Shown here: piece by piece, positions 18,195 to 27,240 of the stretch | Numbering within the stretch: position 1 is the stretch's first letter | Layout: every line of letters begins with the position of its first letter | Assembly (NCBI GenBank): GCA_024693715.1 | Contig: JAILKS010000013.1 | Coordinates: forward strand, 1 to 64,000 | DNA from: Treponema sp. | Lineage (GTDB): Bacteria; Spirochaetota; Spirochaetia; Treponematales; Treponemataceae | DNA length: 64,000 nucleotides | Direction of reading: 5' to 3' | The notes under the pieces: model-generated | The model's database searches: none | The model's input: the letters and a program-made list of their open reading frames with translations, nothing else | Told to the model about the DNA's origin: nothing | Position numbers and translations under genes: made by a program

Positions 18195-19367
18195 ATGAAT
18201 AATCGAAAAGATAAATTCAGTTCAAAAATGGAATCTATTCCACCGTCTGGAATCAGAAAATTTTTTGAGCTTTGTATAGGTCATGATGATATTATATCGC
18301 TTGGTGTAGGAGAACCTGATTTTCCTACTCCATGGGTTGTGAGGGAAGAGGCTTTTTATCATCTTGAAAAAGGTCATACTTCATATACTTCCAACTGGGG
18401 ATTAATTGAGCTGCGTGAAGAAATCTGTAAGTATCTTGAACGTTATAAGCTTTTTTACGATGCAAAAACTGAAGTTTTACCTACTGTTGGTGCATCTGAA
18501 GGTCTGGATCTTGTTCTGCGTTCAATTTTGAATCCTGGTGATGAGATTATTGTCTGCGAGCCGTGCTATGTAAATTATCAGCCGCTTTCAACTCTGTGTG
18601 GCGCAACAGTAATCCATCTTGATACAAGTAAGACAGGACTTTATCCGACTGCAGAAGCAATAGAAAAAGCATGCACTCCAAAAACAAAAGCAGTGATGTT
18701 CTGTTCGCCAAGTAATCCTACAGGACGAATCATTCCGGAAAAGGAGCTTGAAAAAATCGCAGAGGTTGTAAAAAAGCATCAAATCTGGTGTCTGAGCGAT
18801 GAAATATATTGTGAACTTATTTACGATAATCACAAGCATGTTTCAATAGGTTCATTTCCCGGAATGAAGGATTATGCAATTATTTTTAACGGCTTCAGTA
18901 AAGCCTTTGCCATGACAGGATGGAGAATAGGATATATTGCCGCTCCGCACGATTTACTTGTCCAGTGCTGTAAGCTTCATGGTTATAATACAATCTGTCC
19001 TCCGATATTCAGTCAGTATGCTGCTGCAGAGGGGTTAAGAAGCGGATGGGCAGAGGTAGAAAAGATGAGGGTAAGCTATCAGCAGAGAAGAAACCTGATG
19101 CTCAATGCTTTTAAAGAGATGGGACTTTCCTGCTTTGAGCCTGAAGGTGCTTTCTATATGTTCCCGGATATCCGTTCTACTGGTTTAACAAGTGAACAGT
19201 TTGCAACAGAACTGATTCAGAAATATAATGTTGCTGTTGTTCCGGGAAGCTGCTTTGGAGAAGCCGGCGAAGGTTTTATCCGATGCTGTTATGCTACTGA
19301 TATCAACAAGATAAAGATTGCTATGGAAAGAATAGCAGAGCTTGTAAAGGAAAAAACAAAAAATTAA
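18195..19367 (+). CDS. Class I/II pyridoxal-phosphate aminotransferase
   Basis: 390 residues, fold type I. Substrate-site motif GVGEPDFPTP (~37-46), CSPSNPTGRI (~170-179), SDEIYCELIYD (~201-211), and the PLP Schiff-base lysine K236 in NGFSKAFAMTGWRIGY. A conserved arginine occurs near the end (GFIRCCYA). It most resembles the aspartate/aromatic/PatA-like subgroup. The link to the upstream Lrp regulator suggests an amino-acid transaminase under its control; the exact substrate is uncertain. Confidence 0.9.
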   Translation: MNNRKDKFSSKMESIPPSGIRKFFELCIGHDDIISLGVGEPDFPTPWVVREEAFYHLEKGHTSYTSNWGLIELREEICKYLERYKLFYDAKTEVLPTVGASEGLDLVLRSILNPGDEIIVCEPCYVNYQPLSTLCGATVIHLDTSKTGLYPTAEAIEKACTPKTKAVMFCSPSNPTGRIIPEKELEKIAEVVKKHQIWCLSDEIYCELIYDNHKHVSIGSFPGMKDYAIIFNGFSKAFAMTGWRIGYIAAPHDLLVQCCKLHGYNTICPPIFSQYAAAEGLRSGWAEVEKMRVSYQQRRNLMLNAFKEMGLSCFEPEGAFYMFPDIRSTGLTSEQFATELIQKYNVAVVPGSCFGEAGEGFIRCCYATDINKIKIAMERIAELVKEKTKN

Positions 19368-19382
19368 TTTTTTGGAGATATA

Positions 19383-20750
19383 ATGGGTTTTTTGATAATT
19401 ACAATTCTTTCTTTTGTTATTTTAGTCTCAATTGTAGTAATCATAGTAATGATTGCTAAATCGCCGACAGATAAGCAGAAAAAAGAAAAGGTGAACAATG
19501 TAGTTCAGAAAAAAGGACGAACAACTGCAATCCGTGATTTAGAAAAAAAACTTATTCATGATCCTCATAATATCCAGAACCTTGAATCCCTCGGTGAACT
19601 TTATTTTATGGAAAACAACTGGGACAAGGTCTGGCATATTTATAAAACTCTTTATGATATTTCTTCCGTGCATCCTCAGGTAGATTATGCAAAGGCAACC
19701 TGCAGAATGGGAATCGCAGCCTTTAATCTTTCAAAATATGATGAGGCGATACAGTCATTCATGCTTTCTGGAAAAAGAGAGCCTGATGTTTTTGAAACAA
19801 ATTATTATCTTGGAAAGGCTCTTTCTGAAAAGGGTATTTTTGATAAGGCTATAAATTGTTTTAAAAAATGCCGGATTCTTAATCCTGATAATCTTAGTGT
19901 ATTTTCAGATTTTGGACTTACATATTTTAAAGCAAATCATTTTAAGGATGCATTGCCATATCTGAAAAAAATACTTGATGAAGATCCGTCAAATAAAGAA
20001 ATCCTTTTTGATATGGCAATATCCCTCGCAGAATGCGGAATCATCGATAAGGCTTTAAAAATCTTCATGCACTTGAGACCAGATCCTATTTATGGAGCAC
20101 AGGCATGTCTTGAAGCAGGAAGAATGCATGAAAAACAAAAGGATTTTGAAAATGCAATTTCTGATTATGAAATAGCGCTGAAGCTTCCTTCAATTACAGA
20201 CAGTCTTCTTATGCAGATAAAATATCGCTATGCATCCTGCTGCTTCCAGATGAATAATATTCCAAAGGGACTGATGATTTTAAAACAGATTGCAAGCACC
20301 CATGCCGGATATAAAGATGTCGAAACTCTCATAACAAGATATTCAGAGTTAAATAAAAATCAGAATCTTCAGACATATCTTATGGCGGGAACAAGTGATT
20401 TTGTCGCTTTGTGCCGTATGTTCATTCAGTACCATAACAAGGATGGTTTCGTAAAAATTGAAGATGTATCTGTTGCACAGGAAAGCATAGAAATTATCTG
20501 TTATGTCGAAAGTGCAAAATGGGAAGCAAAAACCTTGTATCGTTTTTACAGAACACAGACTGTAATCGGTGATATTTATATTCGTGAGTTCCATTCGAAA
20601 ATGCGTGATTCAAAATGCGATAAGGGAATCTGTGTTTCGATGGGAACTTTTTCTGAGAATTGTCACAAATATATTGAAGGGCGCCCGATTGATTTGATTG
20701 AAAAGGATGAATTGTGTGCCTGCCTTAAAAAAATTAATGTGTTCAATTAA
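19383..20750 (+). CDS. Membrane-anchored tetratricopeptide repeat protein
   Basis: 455 residues. One N-terminal span (LIITILSFVILVSIVVIIVMIA) is followed by a basic linker and then about seven TPR units between ~60 and ~330, for example ALPYLKKILDEDPSNKEILFDMAISLAECG. The C-terminal ~120 residues form a separate, unrecognised domain. A GGAG lies shortly before the ATG. It probably works as a scaffold at the cytoplasmic side of the membrane. It lies 15 bases after the aminotransferase and 11 before rsmE, in one transcription unit. Confidence 0.8.
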   Translation: MGFLIITILSFVILVSIVVIIVMIAKSPTDKQKKEKVNNVVQKKGRTTAIRDLEKKLIHDPHNIQNLESLGELYFMENNWDKVWHIYKTLYDISSVHPQVDYAKATCRMGIAAFNLSKYDEAIQSFMLSGKREPDVFETNYYLGKALSEKGIFDKAINCFKKCRILNPDNLSVFSDFGLTYFKANHFKDALPYLKKILDEDPSNKEILFDMAISLAECGIIDKALKIFMHLRPDPIYGAQACLEAGRMHEKQKDFENAISDYEIALKLPSITDSLLMQIKYRYASCCFQMNNIPKGLMILKQIASTHAGYKDVETLITRYSELNKNQNLQTYLMAGTSDFVALCRMFIQYHNKDGFVKIEDVSVAQESIEIICYVESAKWEAKTLYRFYRTQTVIGDIYIREFHSKMRDSKCDKGICVSMGTFSENCHKYIEGRPIDLIEKDELCACLKKINVFN

Positions 20751-20761
20751 GATGGAGCGCT

Positions 20762-21496
20762 ATGAATATCTGTCTTTTTAATCGGGAAGAAATTGGAGTT
20801 CCGCTTCAGCTGAAGGATAAAAGGGCTGAACATCTTTTAAAAATTCTTCATAAAAAAGAAGGCGATTCCTTTAATGCAGGAATAACTGGCGGTAAAAGTG
20901 GTGCTGCAGTAATTGAAAAAATAACAGACGATGGAATTTATTTTTCGTTTAAGGAGCTTTCAGACGGAAAGAATCTTTTGCCCCTGAAATTAATAATCGG
21001 TTTTCCCCGTCCAATTCAGTTAAAAAGACTTTTGCGCGATGTAGCTGCTCTGGGAGTTTGTGAGGTACATCTTACAGGAACAGAGCTCGGTGAAAAATCG
21101 TACATGAAATCAACGCTTGTAGAAAAGGGAAGTGCATATAACATGCTGCTTGACGGAACCGTTCAGGCAGGAAGCACTTTTGTACCGGAACTTTTTTTAC
21201 ATCAGACTTTTAAAGAATGTCTTTTGTCGGTTTGTTCTGAAAGTAAAGGTCAACTGTTTCTCGGTCTTGATAATATTTCACCGTCAATGTCTTTAAATAG
21301 TGCTCTTGAAAAAAACAGCTCTGATTCTATTGTTGCTGCAATTGGAAGTGAGCGGGGATGGACCGATAAGGAACGAACTATGATGGTGAACGAGGGATTT
21401 ATTCTTTGTTCAATGGGAGAAAGAATCATGAGGACGGAAACTGCTGCGACGGTTGCCTCTTCAATAATTTTAAATAAAATGGGATACTTATCATAA
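20762..21496 (+). CDS. rsmE: 16S rRNA m3U1498 methyltransferase RsmE
   Basis: 244 residues, the normal length. An N-terminal PUA-like domain precedes a SPOUT (knotted) methyltransferase domain with the signature AAIGSERGWTDKE (~197-209) and the knot motif ERIMRTETAATVA (~223-235) that binds SAM. It methylates N3 of U1498 in the decoding site of 16S rRNA. GGAG precedes the ATG. Confidence 0.94.
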   Translation: MNICLFNREEIGVPLQLKDKRAEHLLKILHKKEGDSFNAGITGGKSGAAVIEKITDDGIYFSFKELSDGKNLLPLKLIIGFPRPIQLKRLLRDVAALGVCEVHLTGTELGEKSYMKSTLVEKGSAYNMLLDGTVQAGSTFVPELFLHQTFKECLLSVCSESKGQLFLGLDNISPSMSLNSALEKNSSDSIVAAIGSERGWTDKERTMMVNEGFILCSMGERIMRTETAATVASSIILNKMGYLS

Positions 21497-21506
21497 CGAG
21501 GGGAAA

Positions 21507-22319
21507 ATGACAAATGACCGCATAAAAGAAATCCTTCTGGATATACAGAATTGTGATATAGATTTTTCGGTAATCCAGACAGGAAAAGAAAGTAAAAGGG
21601 TAAATGGATTTTATAAACCGGATGTCCATGAAATTTATATTCATAATCTTAACTTAAAGACAGACAACGAACTGATTTATACTGCAGTTCATGAATATAC
21701 TCATCATCTTATAACAGTTGAAAAGCAGAAATATGATCCTGAATTTGGAATTGTATGTAAATCGCACACTCAGGAATTCTGGGCCAAATTTGGAGATTTG
21801 ATTGCCGTTGCCGAGCAGAAGGGATATTATTCTCTTGGCTGGGAAAATAATGCAGAACTAAAGGAGCTTACTCAGGATATTAAGAATTATTATCTTGCAA
21901 AGAATGGTGAGCTTATGAAGGAATTCGGTCAGAAGCTTTCACGGGCAATGGAACTTTGCAGGGAAGCAAATATTCGTTATGAGGATTATATAGACAGGGT
22001 TTTATGTTTACCGCGAAACACTGAAAGAGATATTCGAAAGGTTTCTGTGGCAGATGTGAATCCTGCAATTGGTTTTGATAATATGAAGGTTGTTGCGGCT
22101 GTAAAGCGAAAGGATGAAAGGCAGCAGGTTGAACAGGAATTTTTACAGGGTGGAAAATCGCCGTCTACGGTACGCGAAATAATGAAGCAGAAAAGTGCTC
22201 AGAAATCTGATAATGATCCTAGGACAAAACTTGAAAAAGAAAAAAACAGACTTGAAAAAACAATTGCACAATTGACTCAACGTCTTGAATATGTGGAGGA
22301 AAGTCTTGCAGCACTGTAA
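21507..22319 (+). CDS. Zincin-like metallopeptidase family protein with C-terminal coiled coil
   Basis: 270 residues, not assigned to a named gene. An HExxH zinc motif (AVHEYTHHLI, ~65-74) is followed about 23 residues later by a further histidine (KSHTQEFWAKFGDLI), as in SprT/WSS1-like gluzincins. Residues ~235-270 are a strongly charged coiled coil (KLEKEKNRLEKTIAQLTQRLEYVEESL). There is no signal peptide, so it is cytoplasmic. It sits between two rRNA methyltransferase genes with 10-base spacing and overlaps the next gene. A protease role is inferred from the motif; the target is unknown. Confidence 0.65.
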   Translation: MTNDRIKEILLDIQNCDIDFSVIQTGKESKRVNGFYKPDVHEIYIHNLNLKTDNELIYTAVHEYTHHLITVEKQKYDPEFGIVCKSHTQEFWAKFGDLIAVAEQKGYYSLGWENNAELKELTQDIKNYYLAKNGELMKEFGQKLSRAMELCREANIRYEDYIDRVLCLPRNTERDIRKVSVADVNPAIGFDNMKVVAAVKRKDERQQVEQEFLQGGKSPSTVREIMKQKSAQKSDNDPRTKLEKEKNRLEKTIAQLTQRLEYVEESLAAL

Positions 22320-23211
22320 AATTAATTTTAAGAAAATTATTGGTATTGTTTTTGTATTGACTGGTATCGGTACATTATATTCTCAGACTGTAAATATGCC
22401 CGAAATGCCTGAATTTCCACAGATGCCCGATATGCCTTCAGTAGGCGGGGGATTTTATCGTCCGGCGGTGCCAGAATATAAGGGTAAAGAAAAAAGCAAG
22501 ACAAATTCTTCTTCAACGAAGGAGTCTCAGGATAAGGGCATAAAAGGAAGCTCTGATGCAGTTCTTTCTGAAAATACAACCTCACAGGATTTTGTTGAAT
22601 CACTTATAAAAAATTCTTCTATATTAACTGCAAATGATATTTCTTCTTTATATGATGCAGGACTTTTTAACAATATTTCATCACTTAATAAAACGGCAAT
22701 TTCTTCGTCCTCATCTGATGTTCTTTTGAAGCAGATTTTGAGCAAACTTGAAGAATTAAAGGAAGAAAAGAAAAATGCATCGGCAGTTCAGGCAGAATCC
22801 CTTGAAAACAGACAGAAAGATAATCTTACATTTAAAACAAGAAATCCTTCTATCCTTCGTTTTAATATCAACGGCTACAGCATAATAGAATCACTTGAAA
22901 AAGTATTTTTCAGCGAAACAGAGGCAGACGGTTCGTTCCTTCTTACAGGCGACAGAAAATATTTTGTAAATCAGAAAACATATAAAGAAACCTTTTACTT
23001 TCTGTTCAGGACAATAAAATCAAACGGTTCTGTAACTACATACGAGGTAATTCCTTATATTTCACAGGATACAAAAAATGATAATTCATATATCGCCCGC
23101 ATGTCTCGTGAACAATCAATGATAGCGGAAAAAACAGGAAATTTCGTTGTTTTGCATTACACAAAAAATAATCTTAAGATAGATCTTCTTCTTGATATTG
23201 ATAATAAATAG
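22306..23211 (+). CDS. Secreted hypothetical protein with Met/Pro-rich N-terminus
   Basis: About 301 residues. I place the start at the TTG at 22306 because a perfect GGAGG lies 6 bases upstream; the track's TTG at 22285 has none. The protein then begins with a clear signal peptide (FKKIIGIVFVLTGIGTLYSQ). A repeat-like segment of alternating Met-Pro (NMPEMPEFPQMPDMPS) follows, then a low-complexity Ser/Lys region and a conserved-looking C-terminal domain from ~180 (RFNINGYSIIESLEKVFFSE). It overlaps the previous gene by 14 bases and abuts rsmG. No known family recognised; probably periplasmic or surface-exposed. Confidence 0.65.
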   Translation: MQHCKINFKKIIGIVFVLTGIGTLYSQTVNMPEMPEFPQMPDMPSVGGGFYRPAVPEYKGKEKSKTNSSSTKESQDKGIKGSSDAVLSENTTSQDFVESLIKNSSILTANDISSLYDAGLFNNISSLNKTAISSSSSDVLLKQILSKLEELKEEKKNASAVQAESLENRQKDNLTFKTRNPSILRFNINGYSIIESLEKVFFSETEADGSFLLTGDRKYFVNQKTYKETFYFLFRTIKSNGSVTTYEVIPYISQDTKNDNSYIARMSREQSMIAEKTGNFVVLHYTKNNLKIDLLLDIDNK

Positions 23212-23891
23212 TGGAATTAAATATGGCAGATTTGAAGCAGGGATTACTTGAATGTTTTATTGAAAAAGAAAAAATTGATTTGCTTTCAGATAAAATTGAA
23301 AGTTATATCAAGGAAATTATTCTTTTTAATTCGGCATATAATCTTACAAATACATCAGATTACGATGAGCTTGTAATACGACACATACTTGATTCACTTT
23401 CTGCATATCCCTTTATAAAAAAAATTGCTGCTGATAAAAAGGATTTTGTAATTGGTGATATAGGTTCCGGTGGTGGACTTCCGGGCATCCCGCTTGCAGC
23501 TGCTTTTCCTGAGCATGAATTTATTCTTGTAGAAAGGATGAGCAAGCGTTGTGCTTTCCTTGAAAATTGTACTGCTATCCTCGGATTGAAAAATGTGACT
23601 GTTTTGAACAGTGAGGCAGAAAAGGTTGAAAATCAGAAAATGTCGCTTACTGTTTTCAGGGCATTTCGTCCGCTTGATGAACAGATGACAAAAACTTTAC
23701 TTGCCCTTACAAAAAAAGATGGTTATCTTTTTGCATATAAAGCAAAGCTTGAAAATATAAAAGAAGAGATGGGAAAAATCAAGGAGCTTGTTCCATCCTT
23801 TGAAATACAGCAGCTTAAGGTTCCTTTTTTATCTGATGCTGAAAGAAATCTTGTAATTATAAAAAACAGTGAATGTACTTTCTGGAGTTAA
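23211..23891 (+). CDS. rsmG: 16S rRNA m7G527 methyltransferase RsmG
   Basis: 226 residues if started at the GTG that overlaps the previous stop; 222 if started at the ATG at 23223. Landmarks: YNLTNTSDYDELVIRHILDSL, the SAM loop GDIGSGGGLPGIPLA, ILVERMSKRCAFLE and FRAFRPLDE. It adds a 7-methyl group to G527 of 16S rRNA. rsmG often lies near parAB; here parA is about 3.3 kb downstream. Confidence 0.93.
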   Translation: MELNMADLKQGLLECFIEKEKIDLLSDKIESYIKEIILFNSAYNLTNTSDYDELVIRHILDSLSAYPFIKKIAADKKDFVIGDIGSGGGLPGIPLAAAFPEHEFILVERMSKRCAFLENCTAILGLKNVTVLNSEAEKVENQKMSLTVFRAFRPLDEQMTKTLLALTKKDGYLFAYKAKLENIKEEMGKIKELVPSFEIQQLKVPFLSDAERNLVIIKNSECTFWS

Positions 23892-23894
23892 ACT

Positions 23895-24989
23895 ATGGGT
23901 AAAAAAGAAAGAAATGGCGCACAAGTTATAGTAGAAGATGTCGTTAATGTAAAAAAGAATGAGCGTGTTCTTATAATTGCAAATCCTGCAACAAATGTTA
24001 TAGCACAGGATTTATATCTTGCGGTTGAAAAAACAGGCGGCATTCCTACTTTGATTTTTCAAAAGGATAAGACGAGCTTTGACAATGCAAATAAAGAAAT
24101 CCTTGCGGCAATTGCAACAGAACCGGAAGTCTGTTTTTCAATTTCAAATGTAAAGCTTGGGAAAGACCCTGAAGCGCAGAAGAATCCTTATGTTACGGAA
24201 GATGGTCAGAAGTTCACTCATATTTTTGATTATTTACTGGATGGGAAAAAGACAATGCGTGGAATCTGGACTCCTGGTATTACCGAAGATATGATGAACC
24301 GTACTGCAAATATTGATTATTGTCAGTTGCAGGAAAGATGTAAAAAGCTTGAAGAAATATTTGATGGAGCGGAAAAGGTCCGTATAACTGCTCCAGGCGG
24401 AACTGATATTGAATTTTCAATAAAGGGCAGAAAGCTTTTGTCAGATGACGGTGATTTTACAAAACCTGGTACGGGTGGTAATATTCCGGCAGGTGAGGTT
24501 TTTATAAGTCCGGTTGTCGGTACTTCAGAAGGAAAGATTGTTTATGATGGTTCCATGACATTTTTTGATGGTGATTCAATCCTTAAAACTCCGATTGAAT
24601 GTGAGGTAAACGAAGGATTTGTCACAAAGATAAACGGTGGAGGAGAAGCAAAGCGGCTTTTAAAAACAATCATAGATGCAGAAATAAAACCTTTTATTAT
24701 GGAAAAGGAAAATAAACTTGAAAAAGGAATGGCAGAGGTTTATAGAAAAAATGCAAGGAATATCGGTGAGCTTGGAATAGGACTCAATCCTGCTGCAAGA
24801 ATTACCGGTAATATGCTTGAGGATGAAAAAGCGTTTCATACCTGTCATTTTGCAATAGGTGAAAATTATGACAATGATGCACCAAGTCTGATTCATCTTG
24901 ATGGTGTTGTAAAAGATCCTACAATTATTCTTTTTTATGCTGATAATATTGAAAAAATCATCGTAAAGGATGGAAATTTAGTTATTTAA
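23895..24989 (+). CDS. M29-type leucyl aminopeptidase
   Basis: 364 residues, cytoplasmic. The C-terminal metal-binding half is recognisable: GELGIGLNPAARITG, AFHTCHFAIGENY and SLIHLDGVV supply the Glu, His, Tyr, His and Asp ligands of the M29 (AmpS/AmpT) family. The N-terminal Rossmann-like half starts with VEDVVNVKKNERVLIIANP. It removes N-terminal amino acids from peptides with a two-metal site. It starts 3 bases after rsmG, so it is cotranscribed. Confidence 0.85.
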   Translation: MGKKERNGAQVIVEDVVNVKKNERVLIIANPATNVIAQDLYLAVEKTGGIPTLIFQKDKTSFDNANKEILAAIATEPEVCFSISNVKLGKDPEAQKNPYVTEDGQKFTHIFDYLLDGKKTMRGIWTPGITEDMMNRTANIDYCQLQERCKKLEEIFDGAEKVRITAPGGTDIEFSIKGRKLLSDDGDFTKPGTGGNIPAGEVFISPVVGTSEGKIVYDGSMTFFDGDSILKTPIECEVNEGFVTKINGGGEAKRLLKTIIDAEIKPFIMEKENKLEKGMAEVYRKNARNIGELGIGLNPAARITGNMLEDEKAFHTCHFAIGENYDNDAPSLIHLDGVVKDPTIILFYADNIEKIIVKDGNLVI

Positions 24990-25046
24990 AACAATAAATC
25001 ATTTAAAAAAAATGACGAAAATTTATTTATGGATGAGGATAGGAAA

Positions 25047-25925
25047 ATGAAGTTGAAATTAAAAATACTGGCAGCTGTTTTTGCTATGGGAGTTGTAATC
25101 ATGTGTTTTATCGGTGCGGCACCTGCAGTTAAAAAATCTGGTAATTCAAAAAAACAGGATACAGTTAAGGCAGATGCAAAAAAGCAGCCTGAAGATCCAC
25201 GTATAGAAAAACTTAATCTCGTTCTTTCTAAGATGACACCTCGTTTCAGAATGGAATGTAAGGAAACTATTCTTGCAGATAAGGAAGCATTTTTAAGTGA
25301 GCTTGAGACTGTATTGGCCGATGAAGATAATTATCCTTCAAATGAAGATCCGTCTTCTAAACAGTTTTTCCTGATTGATAAAAAGCATAAGGCACAGCCT
25401 GAAATGTATGAACCTTACGATTTAATTCCTCTTGTAAAAAATAATTATTTCAATATTTCACGAAATGATTTGAGGCTTCGTTCCTATGTTTATGATGCCC
25501 TTGTTGAAATGGCAAAGGGAGCACGTCAGGATGGAATTACACTCCTTGTAAGTTCTACATATCGTTCGTGGGAATATCAGAAGAATCTTTTTCAAAAATG
25601 GGTACGCATAGACGGTCTGGAAGAAGCAGAAAGAGAATCTGCCAGAGAAGGAACCAGTCAGCATCAGCTTGGATTTGCAATTGATTTTGGAAGTATAGAT
25701 GATTCTTTTATTCAGACATCACAGGGAAAATGGCTCGACAGTCATTGTGAAGATTACGGCTGGAGTCTTAGTTTCCCGCAGGGCTACGAGGATGTAACCG
25801 GTTACCGCTGGGAATGCTGGCATTACCGATACATAGGAATTCCTGCATGTAAGTTCCAGAATAAATGGTTTAACGATATTCAGCAGTTTATGTTTGAGTT
25901 TATCGACGCATGGAAAAATAATTAA
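25047..25925 (+). CDS. D-alanyl-D-alanine carboxypeptidase, VanY-type (M15B)
   Basis: 292 residues from the ATG at 25047, which has GAGG at 8 bases; the track start at 25029 lacks a site. An N-terminal membrane anchor/signal (LKILAAVFAMGVVIMCFIGAAPA) is followed by a linker and the M15 zinc domain from ~145. Motifs: VSSTYRSWEYQ, SQHQLGFAIDFG (His and Asp zinc ligands) and WECWHYRYIG (third zinc His with catalytic Glu). It trims D-Ala from peptidoglycan stem peptides in the periplasm. It converges with the methyltransferase gene two bases away. Confidence 0.9.
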   Translation: MKLKLKILAAVFAMGVVIMCFIGAAPAVKKSGNSKKQDTVKADAKKQPEDPRIEKLNLVLSKMTPRFRMECKETILADKEAFLSELETVLADEDNYPSNEDPSSKQFFLIDKKHKAQPEMYEPYDLIPLVKNNYFNISRNDLRLRSYVYDALVEMAKGARQDGITLLVSSTYRSWEYQKNLFQKWVRIDGLEEAERESAREGTSQHQLGFAIDFGSIDDSFIQTSQGKWLDSHCEDYGWSLSFPQGYEDVTGYRWECWHYRYIGIPACKFQNKWFNDIQQFMFEFIDAWKNN

Positions 25926-25927
25926 AT

Positions 25928-27070
25928 TTAATCTTTCCACAACTCAGGTTGTATTTTTAATAAATCAATAATGGCAGGCTTCGTTTTTTCTTTTGCGGGG
26001 CCTGTTTTTTTTGCCCTTATAAGCAGGTTTTTCGGAGTATGTTCTTCATCAATAAATTCGAGAAGCTGAACTCTGTAGCCCTGCTGTTCAAGCCATTCTG
26101 AACGTAAAGCATCTGTGAGTAAGGATGAAAATTTTTCCCGTAAGAATCCATGTTTTAGAATCGGCTCAAGAATGGAATCAGAGGGGGTAATTTTTTCTTT
26201 TTGATTTTTTTCAAGCTGTGAGTTTATCTGATGCTGGCAGCACGGAACGCTTAAAATTACTTTTGTGTTTTTTTCTACGGCGTATTTCAGGGCAAAATCT
26301 GTCGCAGTATCACATGCATGCAGGGTTATAATCATGTCAGGATTTTCATCTTCTGTATAACTTTCAATGCTTCCTTTTTTAAAGCCGATGTTTTTTAAGT
26401 TAAGTTTTTTTACAATATCATTGCAGTAGTCAATGACTTCTTCTTTTAAATCAAGCCCTTGAATTTTACATGGGATTTTTTTTATCTCTGTCAGAAAATA
26501 ATGTACGGCAAAGGTTAAATAAGATTTTCCACAGCCAAAATCGATTATGCGCAGAGGAGTTTCCCTGTTTTTGAAATCATCAAGAATATCATCAATAAAT
26601 TCAAGAAATCTGTTTATCTGGCGGAATTTATTATATTTTGAAGAGATGACTTTTCCCTCGCTTGTCATAATACCGCCAAAAATTAAAAAAGGAATTGCAT
26701 TGCCTTCTTTTAAGATGTAATTTTTTGTAAGACTGCTTTTATTTTTCGCAGTAAAAAGATTTTTCTGATAGTTTGCAGGCTTCTTTATTTCTGTACGTTT
26801 TCCTTTTTTATTTGTAAGAATAGTTATTTCTTCTTTTTCAGTACGTTTCACGCAGTTTTTAAATGTCGTGCCTTCATGCTTTGATAAAAAATCATCAAGT
26901 TCTGTTTGTGAAAAATGCCTGTGAAAAACCTGTGTTTTTGTAAAAAGTTCAACATACCAGGCACTTCCTTCCGATGAATTTTCTGCACTGATTTTAATTT
27001 TCTGATAAGGTTTGCCCATTATCGCTTCTATATTTGAAACAGGTTTTGAAAGTGTAACTGCTAAAATCAT
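25928..27070 (-). CDS. SAM-dependent methyltransferase of the Methyltransf_32 type
   Basis: 380 residues. An N-terminal ~165-residue region of unknown fold precedes a Rossmann methyltransferase: RIIDFGCGKSYLTFAVHYFL (SAM loop), IQGLDLKEEVIDYC, MIITLHACDTATDFAL and SVPCCQHQIN. This arrangement is typical of the GSTCD-like/PF13679 family, whose members are suspected RNA or protein methyltransferases. Substrate unknown. AAAGGA lies upstream of the ATG. It is divergent from parA across 170 bases. Confidence 0.75.
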   Translation of the reverse strand: MILAVTLSKPVSNIEAIMGKPYQKIKISAENSSEGSAWYVELFTKTQVFHRHFSQTELDDFLSKHEGTTFKNCVKRTEKEEITILTNKKGKRTEIKKPANYQKNLFTAKNKSSLTKNYILKEGNAIPFLIFGGIMTSEGKVISSKYNKFRQINRFLEFIDDILDDFKNRETPLRIIDFGCGKSYLTFAVHYFLTEIKKIPCKIQGLDLKEEVIDYCNDIVKKLNLKNIGFKKGSIESYTEDENPDMIITLHACDTATDFALKYAVEKNTKVILSVPCCQHQINSQLEKNQKEKITPSDSILEPILKHGFLREKFSSLLTDALRSEWLEQQGYRVQLLEFIDEEHTPKNLLIRAKKTGPAKEKTKPAIIDLLKIQPELWKD

Positions 27071-27240
27071 TTTATATCCTTTAAAATATTATAATATAAA
27101 ATTTGCATTATAGAAATAGAAAGGTTCACCTTAGGGCATAACAGTTTTTCCTTGCAATAAATATTTTTATTTCAAACGCATAATGTATTTGATATAGGGA
27201 AATAGTATACTAAATATTATAAAAATGTTATATTAACCGT

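Noticed and set aside
25455-25475. ATTTCACGAAAT as a half parS or operator
   Set aside because: It lies within the M15 peptidase coding region, and short AT-rich near-palindromes are expected by chance at this base composition.
26840-26860. Sequence CGTTTCACGCAGTTTT as a possible parS site near parAB
   Set aside because: Only about half of the parS palindrome matches and the right arm is wrong. It also lies inside the methyltransferase coding region.
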